Source: J005 sp964613235 (GTDB taxonomy: Bacteria > Pseudomonadota > Zetaproteobacteria > Mariprofundales > Mariprofundaceae). From it: a DNA stretch of 44,463 bases. The position numbers and the translations under genes are program-made. Position 1 is the first letter of the stretch, and every line of letters starts with the position of its first letter. This document shows positions 7,017 to 15,800 of the stretch, one piece after another. The notes under the pieces were generated by a model, which did no database searches, was not told the origin of the DNA, and saw nothing but the letters and a program-made list of their open reading frames with translations. Where the stretch lies: assembly GCA_964613235.1 (NCBI GenBank), contig CAZTGM010000006.1:1-44463 (forward strand), in the 5' to 3' direction.

Positions 7017-7982
7017 ATGAGTTCGGAGCAGGCACTGGTGCAACTGTCTGATCTGTTGCCGGAACAGCTGTGTCGGCATGATGGGCCGGTAGCAGTGGGC
7101 TGGTCCGGGGGTGCGGATTCGACGGCTCTGCTGCTGGCGCTCAGGCAGCGCGGTATGAATGTGGTTGCCTGGCATATTGATCATGGCTGGCGCCGGGAGA
7201 GTGCGGCCGAAGCCCGCCAGTTGGAGGCTCTGGCGCAGATGTGGGAAATTCCGTTTTATCGCACCAAAGTACAGGCGTCGGATGGCAATCGGGAACATGT
7301 GGCTAGACAGGCACGCTATGCCTGCTTCTCGCGCTGGGCAGCAGAACAGCATATTCATCATCTTTATCTGGCACATCATGCCGCTGATCAGGCGGAAACG
7401 GTGTGTATGCGTTTGCTGCAGGGCGCAGGTATTGCCGGTTGTCGTGGTATGGCGGCTGAAAGACAGCATGACGGGTTGCTGATTCACCGGCCATGGCTGG
7501 CAGTTGACCCGGCACGATTGCGGCAATCGTTACGCCAGGCTCGTATCCGCTGGCTGGAGGATCCGTCGAATCTGGATTGCAGCCTGTGGCGCAATGCGAT
7601 CCGCAGGCGTCTGTTTCCCGCCATGCAGGCGGCAGGCTGTGATCCGCAAAATTTGTTCTTGCGCTGGCAGCAGCAAGCTGTTCGTATCGCCAGACAGCTG
7701 GAGCAGGCTGCAATGGATGTGAGGCCGGATTACATTAATGGCGAGGTGCGCGTGGTCTGGCGGGCATGGATGGCATTATCTGCCCCTGTGCGGGCGCATG
7801 TATTGCAGCGGATGATGGCCATGCTGTTTGATGAAGGCGTGCGCGCTGGGCGAAGGCATATCATGTTGGTTGAAACATGGACGCTGCAGGGAGGGTTCGG
7901 TGGTGTGGATTTGTCGCGTTGCAGGCTGGAAAGGAAAAAGAGTTACTTGCATCTGAGGCGAACGCGGGCAATGCTTCGCTGA
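7017..7982 (+). CDS. tilS: tRNA(Ile)-lysidine synthase TilS
   Basis: TilS uses ATP and lysine to convert C34 of the CAU-anticodon tRNA-Ile to lysidine, so that it reads AUA. The PP-loop pyrophosphatase motif SGGADST is at residues 30-36, followed by NVVAWHIDHGWR (the strand with the HxDH pair) and LAHHAADQAETVCMRLLQGAG, all typical of TilS. The linker has the RWLEDPSNLD..LWRNAIRRRLFPAM signature. At 321 residues it is shorter than the 432-residue E. coli enzyme, and the C-terminal part looks reduced. Start choice: AGAAGGG at 7004-7010 lies 6 bases before the ATG at 7017, whereas an ATG at 7011 would have no spacing. tilS directly before ftsH is a common order in bacteria. Confidence 0.92.
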   Translation: MSSEQALVQLSDLLPEQLCRHDGPVAVGWSGGADSTALLLALRQRGMNVVAWHIDHGWRRESAAEARQLEALAQMWEIPFYRTKVQASDGNREHVARQARYACFSRWAAEQHIHHLYLAHHAADQAETVCMRLLQGAGIAGCRGMAAERQHDGLLIHRPWLAVDPARLRQSLRQARIRWLEDPSNLDCSLWRNAIRRRLFPAMQAAGCDPQNLFLRWQQQAVRIARQLEQAAMDVRPDYINGEVRVVWRAWMALSAPVRAHVLQRMMAMLFDEGVRAGRRHIMLVETWTLQGGFGGVDLSRCRLERKKSYLHLRRTRAMLR

Positions 7983-8065
7983 ATTGCAATTTCATCAAGT
8001 CTTAATCTTTGCGGATTTATTTTCGCGCTTGCTGAAACTGCTTCAAGCTTTAAACGAGGTTTTTC

Positions 8066-9988
8066 ATGGGTCGAAATTTACTGTTGTGGCTGGTCATTGG
8101 TCTGACCATGATGAGTGTATTCAATATGTTTTCCGCGCCGATACCGGATGGCGAAAAGATGTCCTATTCCGCTTTCATGGAAAAGGTGGACAAGGGCATG
8201 GTGGAAACGGCTACGATTAAGGAAAATCGTGTTGTCGGCCAGTATCGGGATATGCAGGATGAACTGAAGACCTATGAGGTTTTGGTGCCTGATGATCCGA
8301 CCCTGACGCGTCATCTGCTGGATCAGCATGTGGTGGTGAATGTGAAGGAAAAGGATGAAGTGCCGTTTTTCCTGTCGGTTCTGATTTCCTGGTTCCCGAT
8401 GCTGCTGCTGATTGCCGTATGGGTATTCTTTATGCGCCAGATGCAGGGTGGCGGCAAGGGCGGTGCGTTGTCGTTTGGTAAAAGTCGTGCCAAACTGCTG
8501 AATGAAGATACCAAGCGGGTAACCTTTGACGATGTGGCCGGTTGTGATGAAGCCAAACAGGAAGTCACTGAGGTCATTGAGTTTTTACGCGATCCTTCCA
8601 GGTTTACGCGGCTTGGTGGCAGAATTCCCAAGGGTATGCTGCTGGTGGGCCCGCCGGGTACAGGCAAAACATTGCTGGCACGGGCCATTGCTGGTGAGGC
8701 GGAAGTACCATTTTTTTCCATCTCCGGTTCCGATTTTGTGGAAATGTTTGTTGGCGTGGGGGCATCGCGCGTGCGTGATATGTTTGAACAGGCCAAAAAG
8801 AGTGCTCCATGTATCATATTCGTTGATGAAATCGATGCTATGGGTCGTCATCGTGGTGCTGGTATTGGTGGCGGCAACGACGAGCGTGAGCAGACGTTGA
8901 ACCAGATGTTGGTGGAAATGGATGGTTTTGAAGCCAATGATGGCGTGATTATCGTGGCAGCGACGAACCGTCCGGATGTGCTAGATCCGGCGCTATTGCG
9001 GCCGGGTCGTTTTGATCGTCAGGTGGTGGTGCCGCGTCCGGATCTGCTGGGTCGTGAGCAGATTCTGAAGGTACATATGCGCAAGGTGCCGCTGGCGTCG
9101 GATGTGAATGTGAAGACTCTGGCGCGCGGTACGCCGGGCTTTTCCGGTGCCGATCTGGCTAATCTGGTCAATGAAGCGGCACTGAATGCAGCGCGTTATG
9201 ATCGCGACAAGGTGACCAATGCCGATTTTGAAACGGCCAAGGACAAGGTTATGATGGGTGCGGAGCGCCGTTCGATGCTGCTTTCCGACGAACAGAAGGA
9301 AACCACGGCCTACCATGAAGCCGGGCATACGCTGGTGGCCAAGCATCTGAAGCATGCCGATCCGGTCCACAAGGTGAGCATTATTCCGCGTGGTCAGGCG
9401 CTGGGTGTGACGATGCAGTTGCCGGAAGAGGACCGCTTCAATCATGACCGCGAATATCTGCGCGACCAGATTGCCATCATGATGGGGGGCAGGCTCGGTG
9501 AGGAACTGGTGCTGGGCCAGATGACGACTGGCGCATCCAACGACTTTGAGCGGGCCACGCAACTGGCACGTAATATGGTAACGCAGTGGGGTATGAGCGA
9601 CAAGCTGGGACCGATGGTCTATGGCGAGCGCGAGCATGAACCTTTTCTGGGACGTGAAATCACGCGTCAGACTAATATCTCGGAAGAAACAGCACGCAAG
9701 ATCGATATCGAGGTACGTGATCTGATCGAAAACAATTATGCCCGGGCGAAAAAGATTCTGCTCGATCATATGGATCAGCTGCACTTCATTGCCAAGGCAC
9801 TGATCAAGTATGAAACGCTGGAAGGCAAGGAAATCGATATCATCATGGAAGGCAAGGACCTGCAACGCGAGGAGCAGGAAAAAGCCAACATAAGACCCGC
9901 GGAAGAGCCCCGGGACGCACCTTTCGATGTTGCAGGCAATGACACCGGCGATGCTTCCTCCGGCCAAGAGGCGGAACAGTCACATTGA
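8066..9988 (+). CDS. ftsH: ATP-dependent zinc metalloprotease FtsH
   Basis: FtsH is the membrane-anchored AAA+ protease that extracts and degrades membrane and regulatory proteins as a hexamer. The 640-residue product has a TM helix at residues 4-22, a periplasmic domain, a second TM helix around 104-122, Walker A GPPGTGKT (about 195-202), Walker B IIFVDEID, the pore motif FVGVG and the second region of homology with NRPDVLDPALLRPGRFDR. The zinc ligands HEAGH fall at residues 417-421, exactly where E. coli has them. The acidic/hydrophilic C-terminal tail is variable. GAGG at 8056-8059 is spaced 6 bases from the ATG. The 82-base gap after tilS contains no gene; I see no convincing heat-shock promoter there. 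Confidence 0.97.
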   Translation: MGRNLLLWLVIGLTMMSVFNMFSAPIPDGEKMSYSAFMEKVDKGMVETATIKENRVVGQYRDMQDELKTYEVLVPDDPTLTRHLLDQHVVVNVKEKDEVPFFLSVLISWFPMLLLIAVWVFFMRQMQGGGKGGALSFGKSRAKLLNEDTKRVTFDDVAGCDEAKQEVTEVIEFLRDPSRFTRLGGRIPKGMLLVGPPGTGKTLLARAIAGEAEVPFFSISGSDFVEMFVGVGASRVRDMFEQAKKSAPCIIFVDEIDAMGRHRGAGIGGGNDEREQTLNQMLVEMDGFEANDGVIIVAATNRPDVLDPALLRPGRFDRQVVVPRPDLLGREQILKVHMRKVPLASDVNVKTLARGTPGFSGADLANLVNEAALNAARYDRDKVTNADFETAKDKVMMGAERRSMLLSDEQKETTAYHEAGHTLVAKHLKHADPVHKVSIIPRGQALGVTMQLPEEDRFNHDREYLRDQIAIMMGGRLGEELVLGQMTTGASNDFERATQLARNMVTQWGMSDKLGPMVYGEREHEPFLGREITRQTNISEETARKIDIEVRDLIENNYARAKKILLDHMDQLHFIAKALIKYETLEGKEIDIIMEGKDLQREEQEKANIRPAEEPRDAPFDVAGNDTGDASSGQEAEQSH

Positions 9989-9989
9989 T

Positions 9990-10847
9990 ATGATACGTCA
10001 CTGCTGGCATCGCAGCGATGGTCAGCCCGCATGGATCATGGGCGTGCTTAATTGCACGCCCGATTCATTTTCGGATGGCGGCGCTTTTTTCGATGCCGAT
10101 TGCGCCATTGCGCATGGTCTGGCCATGTGGCGGCAGGGGGCTGCGCTAATTGATGTTGGCGGAGAATCCACGCGACCGGGAGCGGCAATGGTGCTGGAAG
10201 CGGAGGAGTTGTGTCGCGTCGTGCCCGTGATCCAGGCACTGGTGGCTCAGGGCTGCCGGGTATCCGTGGATACGATGAAGGCCGAAGTGATGAGGCAGGC
10301 CATTGCCGCAGGCGCCAGCATGATCAACGATGTCTCAGCCTTGCGCTTTGATGCCGCCAGCCTTGAGGTGGTGGCCGATAGCGGCGTCGATGTATGCCTG
10401 ATGCATATGCAGGGCATGCCCGATACGATGCAGCAGGCACCACATTATGATGATGTGATCGATGAGGTGTCGGCCTTTTTCGAGCAACGATTGCAGGCTT
10501 GTGCACAGGCCGGCGTGGAGATGTCCTCGGTGTTGCTCGATCCGGGCATCGGCTTTGGTAAGCGACTGGAAGACAATCTGGCCCTGATTGCGAATCTGTC
10601 CTGTTTTAAGGAGCGTTTTGGCCTGCCGATACTGCTTGGCGTTTCGCGGAAATCATTTATTCAGGCGGTAACCGGCAGCAAGGTTGAAGAGCGGGAGCTG
10701 GAAACGGCTGTAGCGGGCAGCATTGGCATATTTACCGGCGCTGATGGTGTGCGCGTGCACGATGTGGCATTGCAGAGGCGCGCTGTACTCATGGCCTCGG
10801 CCATTGCCAGCCATCACTTGCAACCTGACTGTGAGCAATTATCTTAA
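9990..10847 (+). CDS. folP: Dihydropteroate synthase FolP
   Basis: FolP condenses p-aminobenzoate with hydroxymethyl-dihydropterin diphosphate to form dihydropteroate in folate synthesis, and is the sulfonamide target. The family loops are intact and in order: IMGVLNCTPDSFSDGG (loop 1), DVGGESTRPGA (loop 2), SVDTMKAEV, INDVSALR, LMHMQGMPDTMQ, LLDPGIGFGK, LLGVSRKSFI and the final RVHDV. The product is 285 residues from the ATG at 9990, which follows the ftsH stop by one base; longer readings would sit inside ftsH and add a non-homologous tail. ftsH-folP-glmM is a familiar chromosomal order, here interrupted by cdaA and ybbR. Confidence 0.96.
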   Translation: MIRHCWHRSDGQPAWIMGVLNCTPDSFSDGGAFFDADCAIAHGLAMWRQGAALIDVGGESTRPGAAMVLEAEELCRVVPVIQALVAQGCRVSVDTMKAEVMRQAIAAGASMINDVSALRFDAASLEVVADSGVDVCLMHMQGMPDTMQQAPHYDDVIDEVSAFFEQRLQACAQAGVEMSSVLLDPGIGFGKRLEDNLALIANLSCFKERFGLPILLGVSRKSFIQAVTGSKVEERELETAVAGSIGIFTGADGVRVHDVALQRRAVLMASAIASHHLQPDCEQLS

Positions 10848-10853
10848 GCTGTT

Positions 10854-11660
10854 ATGGATAGCTGGTCATTCGGAGTGCGTGATGCCCTGGACATTCTGGT
10901 CGTTGCGGTTATTGTCTATTTTGCGCTGCGCATGATTCGCGGTACCCGTGCGGTACAGATGCTGATCGGTTTGGCTATTGTTGTGGTGGCCTATTTTCTG
11001 GCCCGTCATTTTGGCCTGTTTACCGTGGAGTGGATCTTTGGCCAGTTTTTTTCCGCATTTATCATTATTCTGGTGGTGTTGTTTCAGCATGAGATACGGC
11101 GTGCGTTGGTGCGGGTAGCCTTTAACCCGTTGGTGGCCAGTGAAACATCGGCCAAGGCGCTGGCCTATATGCTGATGGAATCCGCGGTGTCACTGGTCGA
11201 ACGTGGCTGGGGTGGTTTGATCGTGGTTGAACGCGAAACCGGCCTGCGGCATCTCTACGATACCGGTGTGGAAATGGATGCACCGCTCAGTCCTGATATC
11301 GTGCAGGCCTTTTTCTGTCCGGATGCACCGATGCATGATGGCGCCATCATTGTGCGGCAAAATGAACAGGGGGGGCGCATCCGGGCGGCACGCGTGATTC
11401 TGCCACTGGCACAGGCCAAGGATCTGGCTGGCTCGTTTGGTACCCGGCATCGTGCAGCCGTGGGCCTGACGGAGGAAACGGATGCACTGGTCATTGTCGT
11501 TTCCGAGGAGCGACGGGATATCCATCTGGTGCAGGAGGGGCGTATCGGCGAGGTTTTGGATGGCGCGCAATTGTATGATCGGCTGATGCGTTGTTTTCAG
11601 CCGGATATTGACCATCATTCTGTTATTGTGATGATGAAGCGGAGTGATGCGAAGAAATGA
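10854..11660 (+). CDS. cdaA: Diadenylate cyclase CdaA (c-di-AMP synthase)
   Basis: CdaA makes cyclic di-AMP from two ATP at the membrane. The 268-residue product begins with three predicted helices (about residues 11-29, 36-54 and 59-79) and then a DisA_N/DAC domain. The catalytic motifs are both present: DGA at residues 162-164 (MHDGAIIV) and RHR at 198-200 (GTRHRAAVGLTEETDALVIVVSEE). The gene is 6 bases after folP and overlaps ybbR by ATGA, followed by glmM, which is the conserved Firmicute cdaA-cdaR-glmM set. In Firmicutes the message controls K+ and osmolyte transport and cell-wall homeostasis; targets in this organism are not visible in the window. c-di-AMP synthesis is uncommon in Proteobacteria. 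Confidence 0.93.
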   Translation: MDSWSFGVRDALDILVVAVIVYFALRMIRGTRAVQMLIGLAIVVVAYFLARHFGLFTVEWIFGQFFSAFIIILVVLFQHEIRRALVRVAFNPLVASETSAKALAYMLMESAVSLVERGWGGLIVVERETGLRHLYDTGVEMDAPLSPDIVQAFFCPDAPMHDGAIIVRQNEQGGRIRAARVILPLAQAKDLAGSFGTRHRAAVGLTEETDALVIVVSEERRDIHLVQEGRIGEVLDGAQLYDRLMRCFQPDIDHHSVIVMMKRSDAKK

Positions 11661-12343
11661 AAAAGGCGTTTTCATTTCTTGATCGTTTCAAACTGCATTT
11701 GCTGTCATTACTGGTGGCCATCGGTCTGTGGATGCTGGTTCATGGACAGGGGCAGGGTTCGCTGACCATGGAGGTGCCGCTGCAGGTGCGTGGTTTGCCG
11801 GAAGGCATGATGATCGTGAATGATTTGCCCGATGGCGTGCGTATCACGGTGACAGGTTTGCAAAGCCGGTTGAAAGAGTTTCAGGCGAGGGCGTTTTTTA
11901 TTCCGGTGGACGCCTCGGATATTACATCGCCGGGCGTTGTGCATCGTGCATTACAGATTTCCGAGATTCAGTTGCCGGTCGGGCTGAGGATCGAAAAGGC
12001 AAAGCCGGATACGCTGGAGTTGCAGGTGGATCGAAAAATCCATCGTCTGATTCCCGTGCATGCCATTTTTGAGTTGCCGGCAGGGTGGAAAGTCAAAAGT
12101 GTTATGGTTGAGCCGGACAAGGTGGAGTTGTCCGGGCCGGAAGTCTGGCTGGGTTCGTTGCCGGAGGTGCAGACCAATCCGATTCGTCTGAAACGAAAGA
12201 TTGGACATTTCGAGGTGCAGGCAGGGATTGCCAGCCCTTCGGGTAAGGGTATTCGCATGGCCAGTTCAAACGCCCGTTTTATCGTGCGCGGTGTGCTCAT
12301 ACGCGATGCAATTGCCAACAGTGCTAAACATGGGGAGGAATAA
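11657..12343 (+). CDS. ybbR: YbbR-domain protein (CdaR-like regulator of CdaA)
   Basis: The 228-residue product has one N-terminal anchor (about residues 11-28, FKLHLLSLLVAIGLWMLVHG) and an extracytoplasmic part with YbbR-type repeats: one from about residue 35 (MEVPLQVRGLPEGMMIV...GVRITVTGLQSRL) and one from about 130 (IPVHAIFELPAGWKVKSVMVEPDKVELSGPEVWL). In Gram-positive bacteria CdaR binds the membrane part of CdaA and modulates c-di-AMP output; the same role here is inferred from the overlapping gene order (ATGA with cdaA, one shared base with glmM). It has fewer YbbR repeats than many Gram-positive versions. No enzymatic motif is present. Confidence 0.87.
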   Translation: MKKAFSFLDRFKLHLLSLLVAIGLWMLVHGQGQGSLTMEVPLQVRGLPEGMMIVNDLPDGVRITVTGLQSRLKEFQARAFFIPVDASDITSPGVVHRALQISEIQLPVGLRIEKAKPDTLELQVDRKIHRLIPVHAIFELPAGWKVKSVMVEPDKVELSGPEVWLGSLPEVQTNPIRLKRKIGHFEVQAGIASPSGKGIRMASSNARFIVRGVLIRDAIANSAKHGEE

Positions 12344-13701
12344 TGCGTAAGTATTTCGGCACGGACGGCGTGCGTGGTACGGTTAATCAGGAGCCGATGA
12401 CGGCGGAGTTTGCGCTGGCGCTGGGGCGTGCGGCCGGCCATGTGCTGACAGGCCATGTGCAGCACACGCCAAGCATTCTGATCGGCAAGGATACGCGTTT
12501 GTCCGGTTATATGATTGAGTCGGCATTGTGTGCAGGTCTGACGGCGCAGGGCATGAATGTCCTGCTGGTCGGGCCAGTGCCGACACCGGCAGTGGCTTAT
12601 CTGACACGCAGCCTGCGCGCCGATGCCGGTGTGGTATTATCCGCATCGCACAATCCGGCTGGCGATAACGGCATCAAGTTTTTCGCTGCCGATGGTTTCA
12701 AGTTGCCGGATGAAGTGGAACTGGAGATTGAGCAGAAGCTGGATAATCCGCCACCACTACCGCCGGCTTTGAAGATTGGGCGCGCCAAGCGTATTGATGA
12801 TGCCAAGGGGCGCTATATCGAGTTTCTCAAGGCATCGCTGCCGCGCGGTTTGCGCTTTGATGGCATGAAGGTGGTTGTCGATAGTGCCAATGGTGCGGCC
12901 TATGGTGTGGCTCAAGGCCTGTTTGTGGAGCTCGGTTGCCAGGTAACCTCGATTTTCGATCAGCCTGATGGCCTGAATATCAATAAGGACTGCGGTTCCA
13001 CCTCACCTGAGGTGATGAGTCGCACGGTTGTGGAAACAGGTGCGGATATCGGTTTTGCGCTCGATGGCGATGCGGATCGTCTGATTGTATGCGATGCGGC
13101 AGGGCGTATTGTTGATGGTGATCGCATTATTGCTATTCTGGCTGAGCATGCGCTGCACGAAGGCAGACTGCAGGGCGGTGCTGTGGTGACGACGACGATG
13201 AGCAATATGGGGCTGGAACGTTATCTGCAGGCACGTGGCGTCGGTATGCTTCGCGCAAGCGTGGGTGACCGTTATGTACTGGAAATGATGCGCAAACATG
13301 GTTGCAATATCGGTGGCGAACAATCCGGGCACATGATCCTGCTTGATTATAATACCACCGGCGATGGCCTGATGACGGCCCTGCAACTGCTTTGTGCCAT
13401 GTCTGATACCGGCAAGCCGCTGGGTGAACTGGCAGCCGATATGGAGCTGTTCCCGCAGCGCTTGTGGAACATCACGCTGCCGCAGCGGCGGGATGTATTG
13501 GCCGATGCCGCTGTACGGCAGCTGATTGAGCAGGCCGAAACGGCATTGCAGGGGCATGGTCGGCTGAATGTTCGAATGTCCGGTACTGAACCGAAACTGC
13601 GCATCATGGTGGAAGCCGAAACCGATGCGCTGATGCAGGATACCGGCGCGGCTTTGTATGAGGGGATTCGCTCCATTGTCAGGCGTGATGACTTCACTTG
13701 A
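12343..13701 (+). CDS. glmM: Phosphoglucosamine mutase GlmM
   Basis: GlmM converts glucosamine-6-phosphate to glucosamine-1-phosphate for UDP-GlcNAc, the precursor of peptidoglycan and LPS. The 452-residue product is full length. Phosphoserine Ser102 lies in SASHNP at the same number as in E. coli; the Mg-binding loop FALDGDADRL, the sugar loop IGGEQSGH and the phosphate-binding loop MSGTEPKLRIM are all present. A strong GGGGAGGAA precedes the ATG, and the start shares a base with the ybbR stop (TAATG). In Firmicutes GlmM also binds CdaA and dampens c-di-AMP synthesis, so the three-gene cluster may tie wall-precursor supply to the messenger. Confidence 0.97.
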   Translation: MRKYFGTDGVRGTVNQEPMTAEFALALGRAAGHVLTGHVQHTPSILIGKDTRLSGYMIESALCAGLTAQGMNVLLVGPVPTPAVAYLTRSLRADAGVVLSASHNPAGDNGIKFFAADGFKLPDEVELEIEQKLDNPPPLPPALKIGRAKRIDDAKGRYIEFLKASLPRGLRFDGMKVVVDSANGAAYGVAQGLFVELGCQVTSIFDQPDGLNINKDCGSTSPEVMSRTVVETGADIGFALDGDADRLIVCDAAGRIVDGDRIIAILAEHALHEGRLQGGAVVTTTMSNMGLERYLQARGVGMLRASVGDRYVLEMMRKHGCNIGGEQSGHMILLDYNTTGDGLMTALQLLCAMSDTGKPLGELAADMELFPQRLWNITLPQRRDVLADAAVRQLIEQAETALQGHGRLNVRMSGTEPKLRIMVEAETDALMQDTGAALYEGIRSIVRRDDFT

Positions 13702-13757
13702 CCGCATGCGGGGGCGGCAATACGATTCGCCACCCTCGCTTAAGGGATGTTCTTTAT

Positions 13758-13832
13758 TGGCTCGTAGCTCAGGGGTAGAGCACCACCTTGACATGGTGGG
13801 GGTCGGCGGTTCGAAACCGCCCGAGCCAACCA
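13758..13832 (+). tRNA. tRNA-Val (anticodon GAC)
   Basis: A complete cloverleaf can be folded: acceptor TGGCTCG with CGAGCCA, D-stem GCTC/GAGC, anticodon stem CCACC/GGTGG with loop TTGACAT (GAC at 13790-13792), five-base variable region, T-stem GGCGG/CCGCC with loop TTCGAAA, discriminator A and an encoded CCA. GAC reads GUC/GUU valine codons, and the anticodon arm is like that of other bacterial tRNA-Val(GAC). The first pair is U1-A72 instead of the usual G1-C72. It lies between glmM and thrS, only 25 bases before the latter, so the two are probably co-transcribed and processed apart. Confidence 0.95.
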
Positions 13833-13857
13833 TTTTGATACAGGAGTGCGGCAACAC

Positions 13858-15765
13858 GTGATTACAGTTCGATTACCCGACGGGTCCAGCCGCACACTGC
13901 CGCCTGCTTCAACCGCCATGGACCTTGCCGCATCAATTGGTCCCGGTCTGGCGCGTGCAGCACTGGCTGCCAGCGTGAATGGTCGCCTGGTTGATCTTTC
14001 CCATGTGTTGCATGATGGTGATGAAGTTGCCCTCATTACTGACAAATCGGAAGAAGGCTTGGAGATTATCCGCCATTCTACGGCGCATCTTCTGGCCATG
14101 GCCGTGCAGGAGTTGTTCCCCAAATCGCAGGTGACGATCGGTCCGGTTATTGAGGACGGATTCTATTATGATTTTGCGTTCGAACGTCCGTTTACGCCGG
14201 AAGATCTGCAGAAGATCGAAGCGAAAATGAAGGAAATTGCCCGTCGTAAACTGGATGTTCATCGCGAAGAATGGGATCGCGATGAAGCGATCAACCATTT
14301 CGAGCGCTTGGGTGAGAGTTACAAGGCCAGACTGATTGCACGTATTCCCGAGGGAGAAACGGTAAGCCTGTACCGACAGGGCGAATGGTCGGATCTGTGC
14401 CGTGGCCCACATGTGCCGAATACCTCGAAACTGAAACATTTCAAATTGATGAAGGTGGCCGGTGCCTACTGGGAAGGGAATGCGGAGAACGAGCAGTTAC
14501 AGCGCATTTATGGCACGGCATGGGCCAGCAAGGAAGACCTGAAGACTTATCTGCATCGTCTGGAAGAGGCTGAGAAGCGCGATCATCGCAAACTGGCCAA
14601 AACACTCGATCTGTTTCATCTGCAGGAGGAGGCGCCGGGCATGGTGTTCTGGCATCCCAAAGGCTGGAGTGTTTGGCAAAGCGTGGAGCAGGAAATTCGC
14701 CAGGTCATGCGTGAGCACGGTTATCAGGAAATCAAAACACCGCAGGTGGTAGATCGCAAATTGTGGGAGCGTTCCGGGCACTGGGACAAGTTTCGTCAGG
14801 AAATGTTCACGACCAATACGGAAAACCGTGATTATGCTATCAAGCCAATGAATTGTCCGTGTCATATTCAGGTGTTCAACCAGACGCTGCATTCCTATCG
14901 TGATCTGCCATTGCGTCTGGCGGAGTTCGGTTCCTGTCACCGCAACGAGCCTTCGGGCACATTGCATGGCCTCATGCGTTTGCGTAATTTTGTGCAGGAT
15001 GATGCGCATATTTTTTGTACCGAAGAGCAGATACAGGATGAGGTTTGCAATTTCATCGATCTGACTTATGAGGTATATCGTCGCTTCGGCTTCGATGATG
15101 TGATCATCTTCCTTTCCGATCGTCCGGATAATCGTGTCGGTACCGATGAACAATGGGATAAGGCCGAAGAAGCCTTGCATCAGGCGCTTAAATCCAAGGG
15201 CATCAGTTACGGACTGAATCCGGGAGAAGGCGCATTTTACGGTCCGAAGATCGAGTTTTCACTGAAGGATTGTCTGGGGCGGGTCTGGCAATGCGGCACG
15301 ATCCAGGTGGACTTTTCTATGCCTGGCAAGCTGGGAGCGGAATATGTAGCCGAGGATTCGAGTCGCCAGACGCCGGTCATGCTGCATCGCGCAATTCTGG
15401 GGTCGCTGGAGCGTTTCATCGGCATTCTCATCGAGCACTATGAGGGCAAGTTCCCGTTCTGGTTAGCGCCGGTGCAGGTGGTGATGTGCAATATCACCGA
15501 TGCACAGGACGAATATGTGGCTGAAACGACCCGTCGAATGCGTAATGCGGGCTTTCGTGCAGAAATGGACTTGCGAAACGAAAAGGTCGGCTATAAAGTG
15601 CGCGCCCACACTCTTGCCCGGGTGCCGTATATTCTTGTTGCCGGTGAGCGCGAAAAGGAAAACGGCACTGTAGCGGTGCGTAGCCGTACGGGTGAGGATT
15701 TAGGTGCGTTTGCTATCGATGCATGGATTGCAAAGATGCATGATATGATGGCAAACCATGAATAA
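13858..15765 (+). CDS. thrS: Threonyl-tRNA synthetase ThrS
   Basis: ThrS charges tRNA-Thr and edits mischarged serine. Domain order in the 635-residue product: TGS domain (residues 1-60, ITVRLPDGSSR), editing domain with HSTAHLLAMAVQELFP, the class II catalytic core, then the anticodon-binding domain from about residue 535 (PFWLAPVQVVMCNITDAQDEY). Active-site zinc ligands are Cys333 (MNCPCH), His384 (QDDAHIF) and His510 (MLHRAILGS); motif 2 RNEPSGTLHGLMRLR is intact. I chose the GTG at 13858, which gives the MITVRLPDG start seen in the family, with AGGAG at 13842-13846; the GTG at 13846 overlaps that ribosome site. It heads the run thrS-infC-rpmI-rplT, the same order as in E. coli. Confidence 0.95.
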   Translation: MITVRLPDGSSRTLPPASTAMDLAASIGPGLARAALAASVNGRLVDLSHVLHDGDEVALITDKSEEGLEIIRHSTAHLLAMAVQELFPKSQVTIGPVIEDGFYYDFAFERPFTPEDLQKIEAKMKEIARRKLDVHREEWDRDEAINHFERLGESYKARLIARIPEGETVSLYRQGEWSDLCRGPHVPNTSKLKHFKLMKVAGAYWEGNAENEQLQRIYGTAWASKEDLKTYLHRLEEAEKRDHRKLAKTLDLFHLQEEAPGMVFWHPKGWSVWQSVEQEIRQVMREHGYQEIKTPQVVDRKLWERSGHWDKFRQEMFTTNTENRDYAIKPMNCPCHIQVFNQTLHSYRDLPLRLAEFGSCHRNEPSGTLHGLMRLRNFVQDDAHIFCTEEQIQDEVCNFIDLTYEVYRRFGFDDVIIFLSDRPDNRVGTDEQWDKAEEALHQALKSKGISYGLNPGEGAFYGPKIEFSLKDCLGRVWQCGTIQVDFSMPGKLGAEYVAEDSSRQTPVMLHRAILGSLERFIGILIEHYEGKFPFWLAPVQVVMCNITDAQDEYVAETTRRMRNAGFRAEMDLRNEKVGYKVRAHTLARVPYILVAGEREKENGTVAVRSRTGEDLGAFAIDAWIAKMHDMMANHE

Positions 15766-15784
15766 CGGAACAGGTTTTGTGTTG

Positions 15785-15800
15785 AAAGGGGGCTTGTATC
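15785..15800 (+). promoter_or_regulatory. infC ribosome site and AUC start codon
   Basis: AAAGGGGG (15785-15792) is a strong Shine-Dalgarno sequence. The only in-frame initiator at normal spacing (5-6 bases) is ATC at 15798-15800. The nearest conventional start in this frame, TTG at 15810, would be 17-18 bases away, and an in-frame TGA at 15783 rules out anything further upstream. IF3 genes are known for AUU/AUC/AUA starts, which let IF3 repress its own translation by rejecting non-canonical codons, so this arrangement is the expected autoregulatory signal. Confidence 0.75.

Noticed and set aside
8993..9060. GC-rich short repeats in ftsH (CCGG/GGCC runs) as a repeat element.
   Set aside because: They follow from codon use in the conserved LLRPGRFDR segment.
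13702..13740. GC-rich palindrome CCGCATGCGG and a bulged stem after glmM as a terminator.
   Set aside because: No T-run follows and the stem needs bulges; read-through into tRNA-Val cannot be judged.
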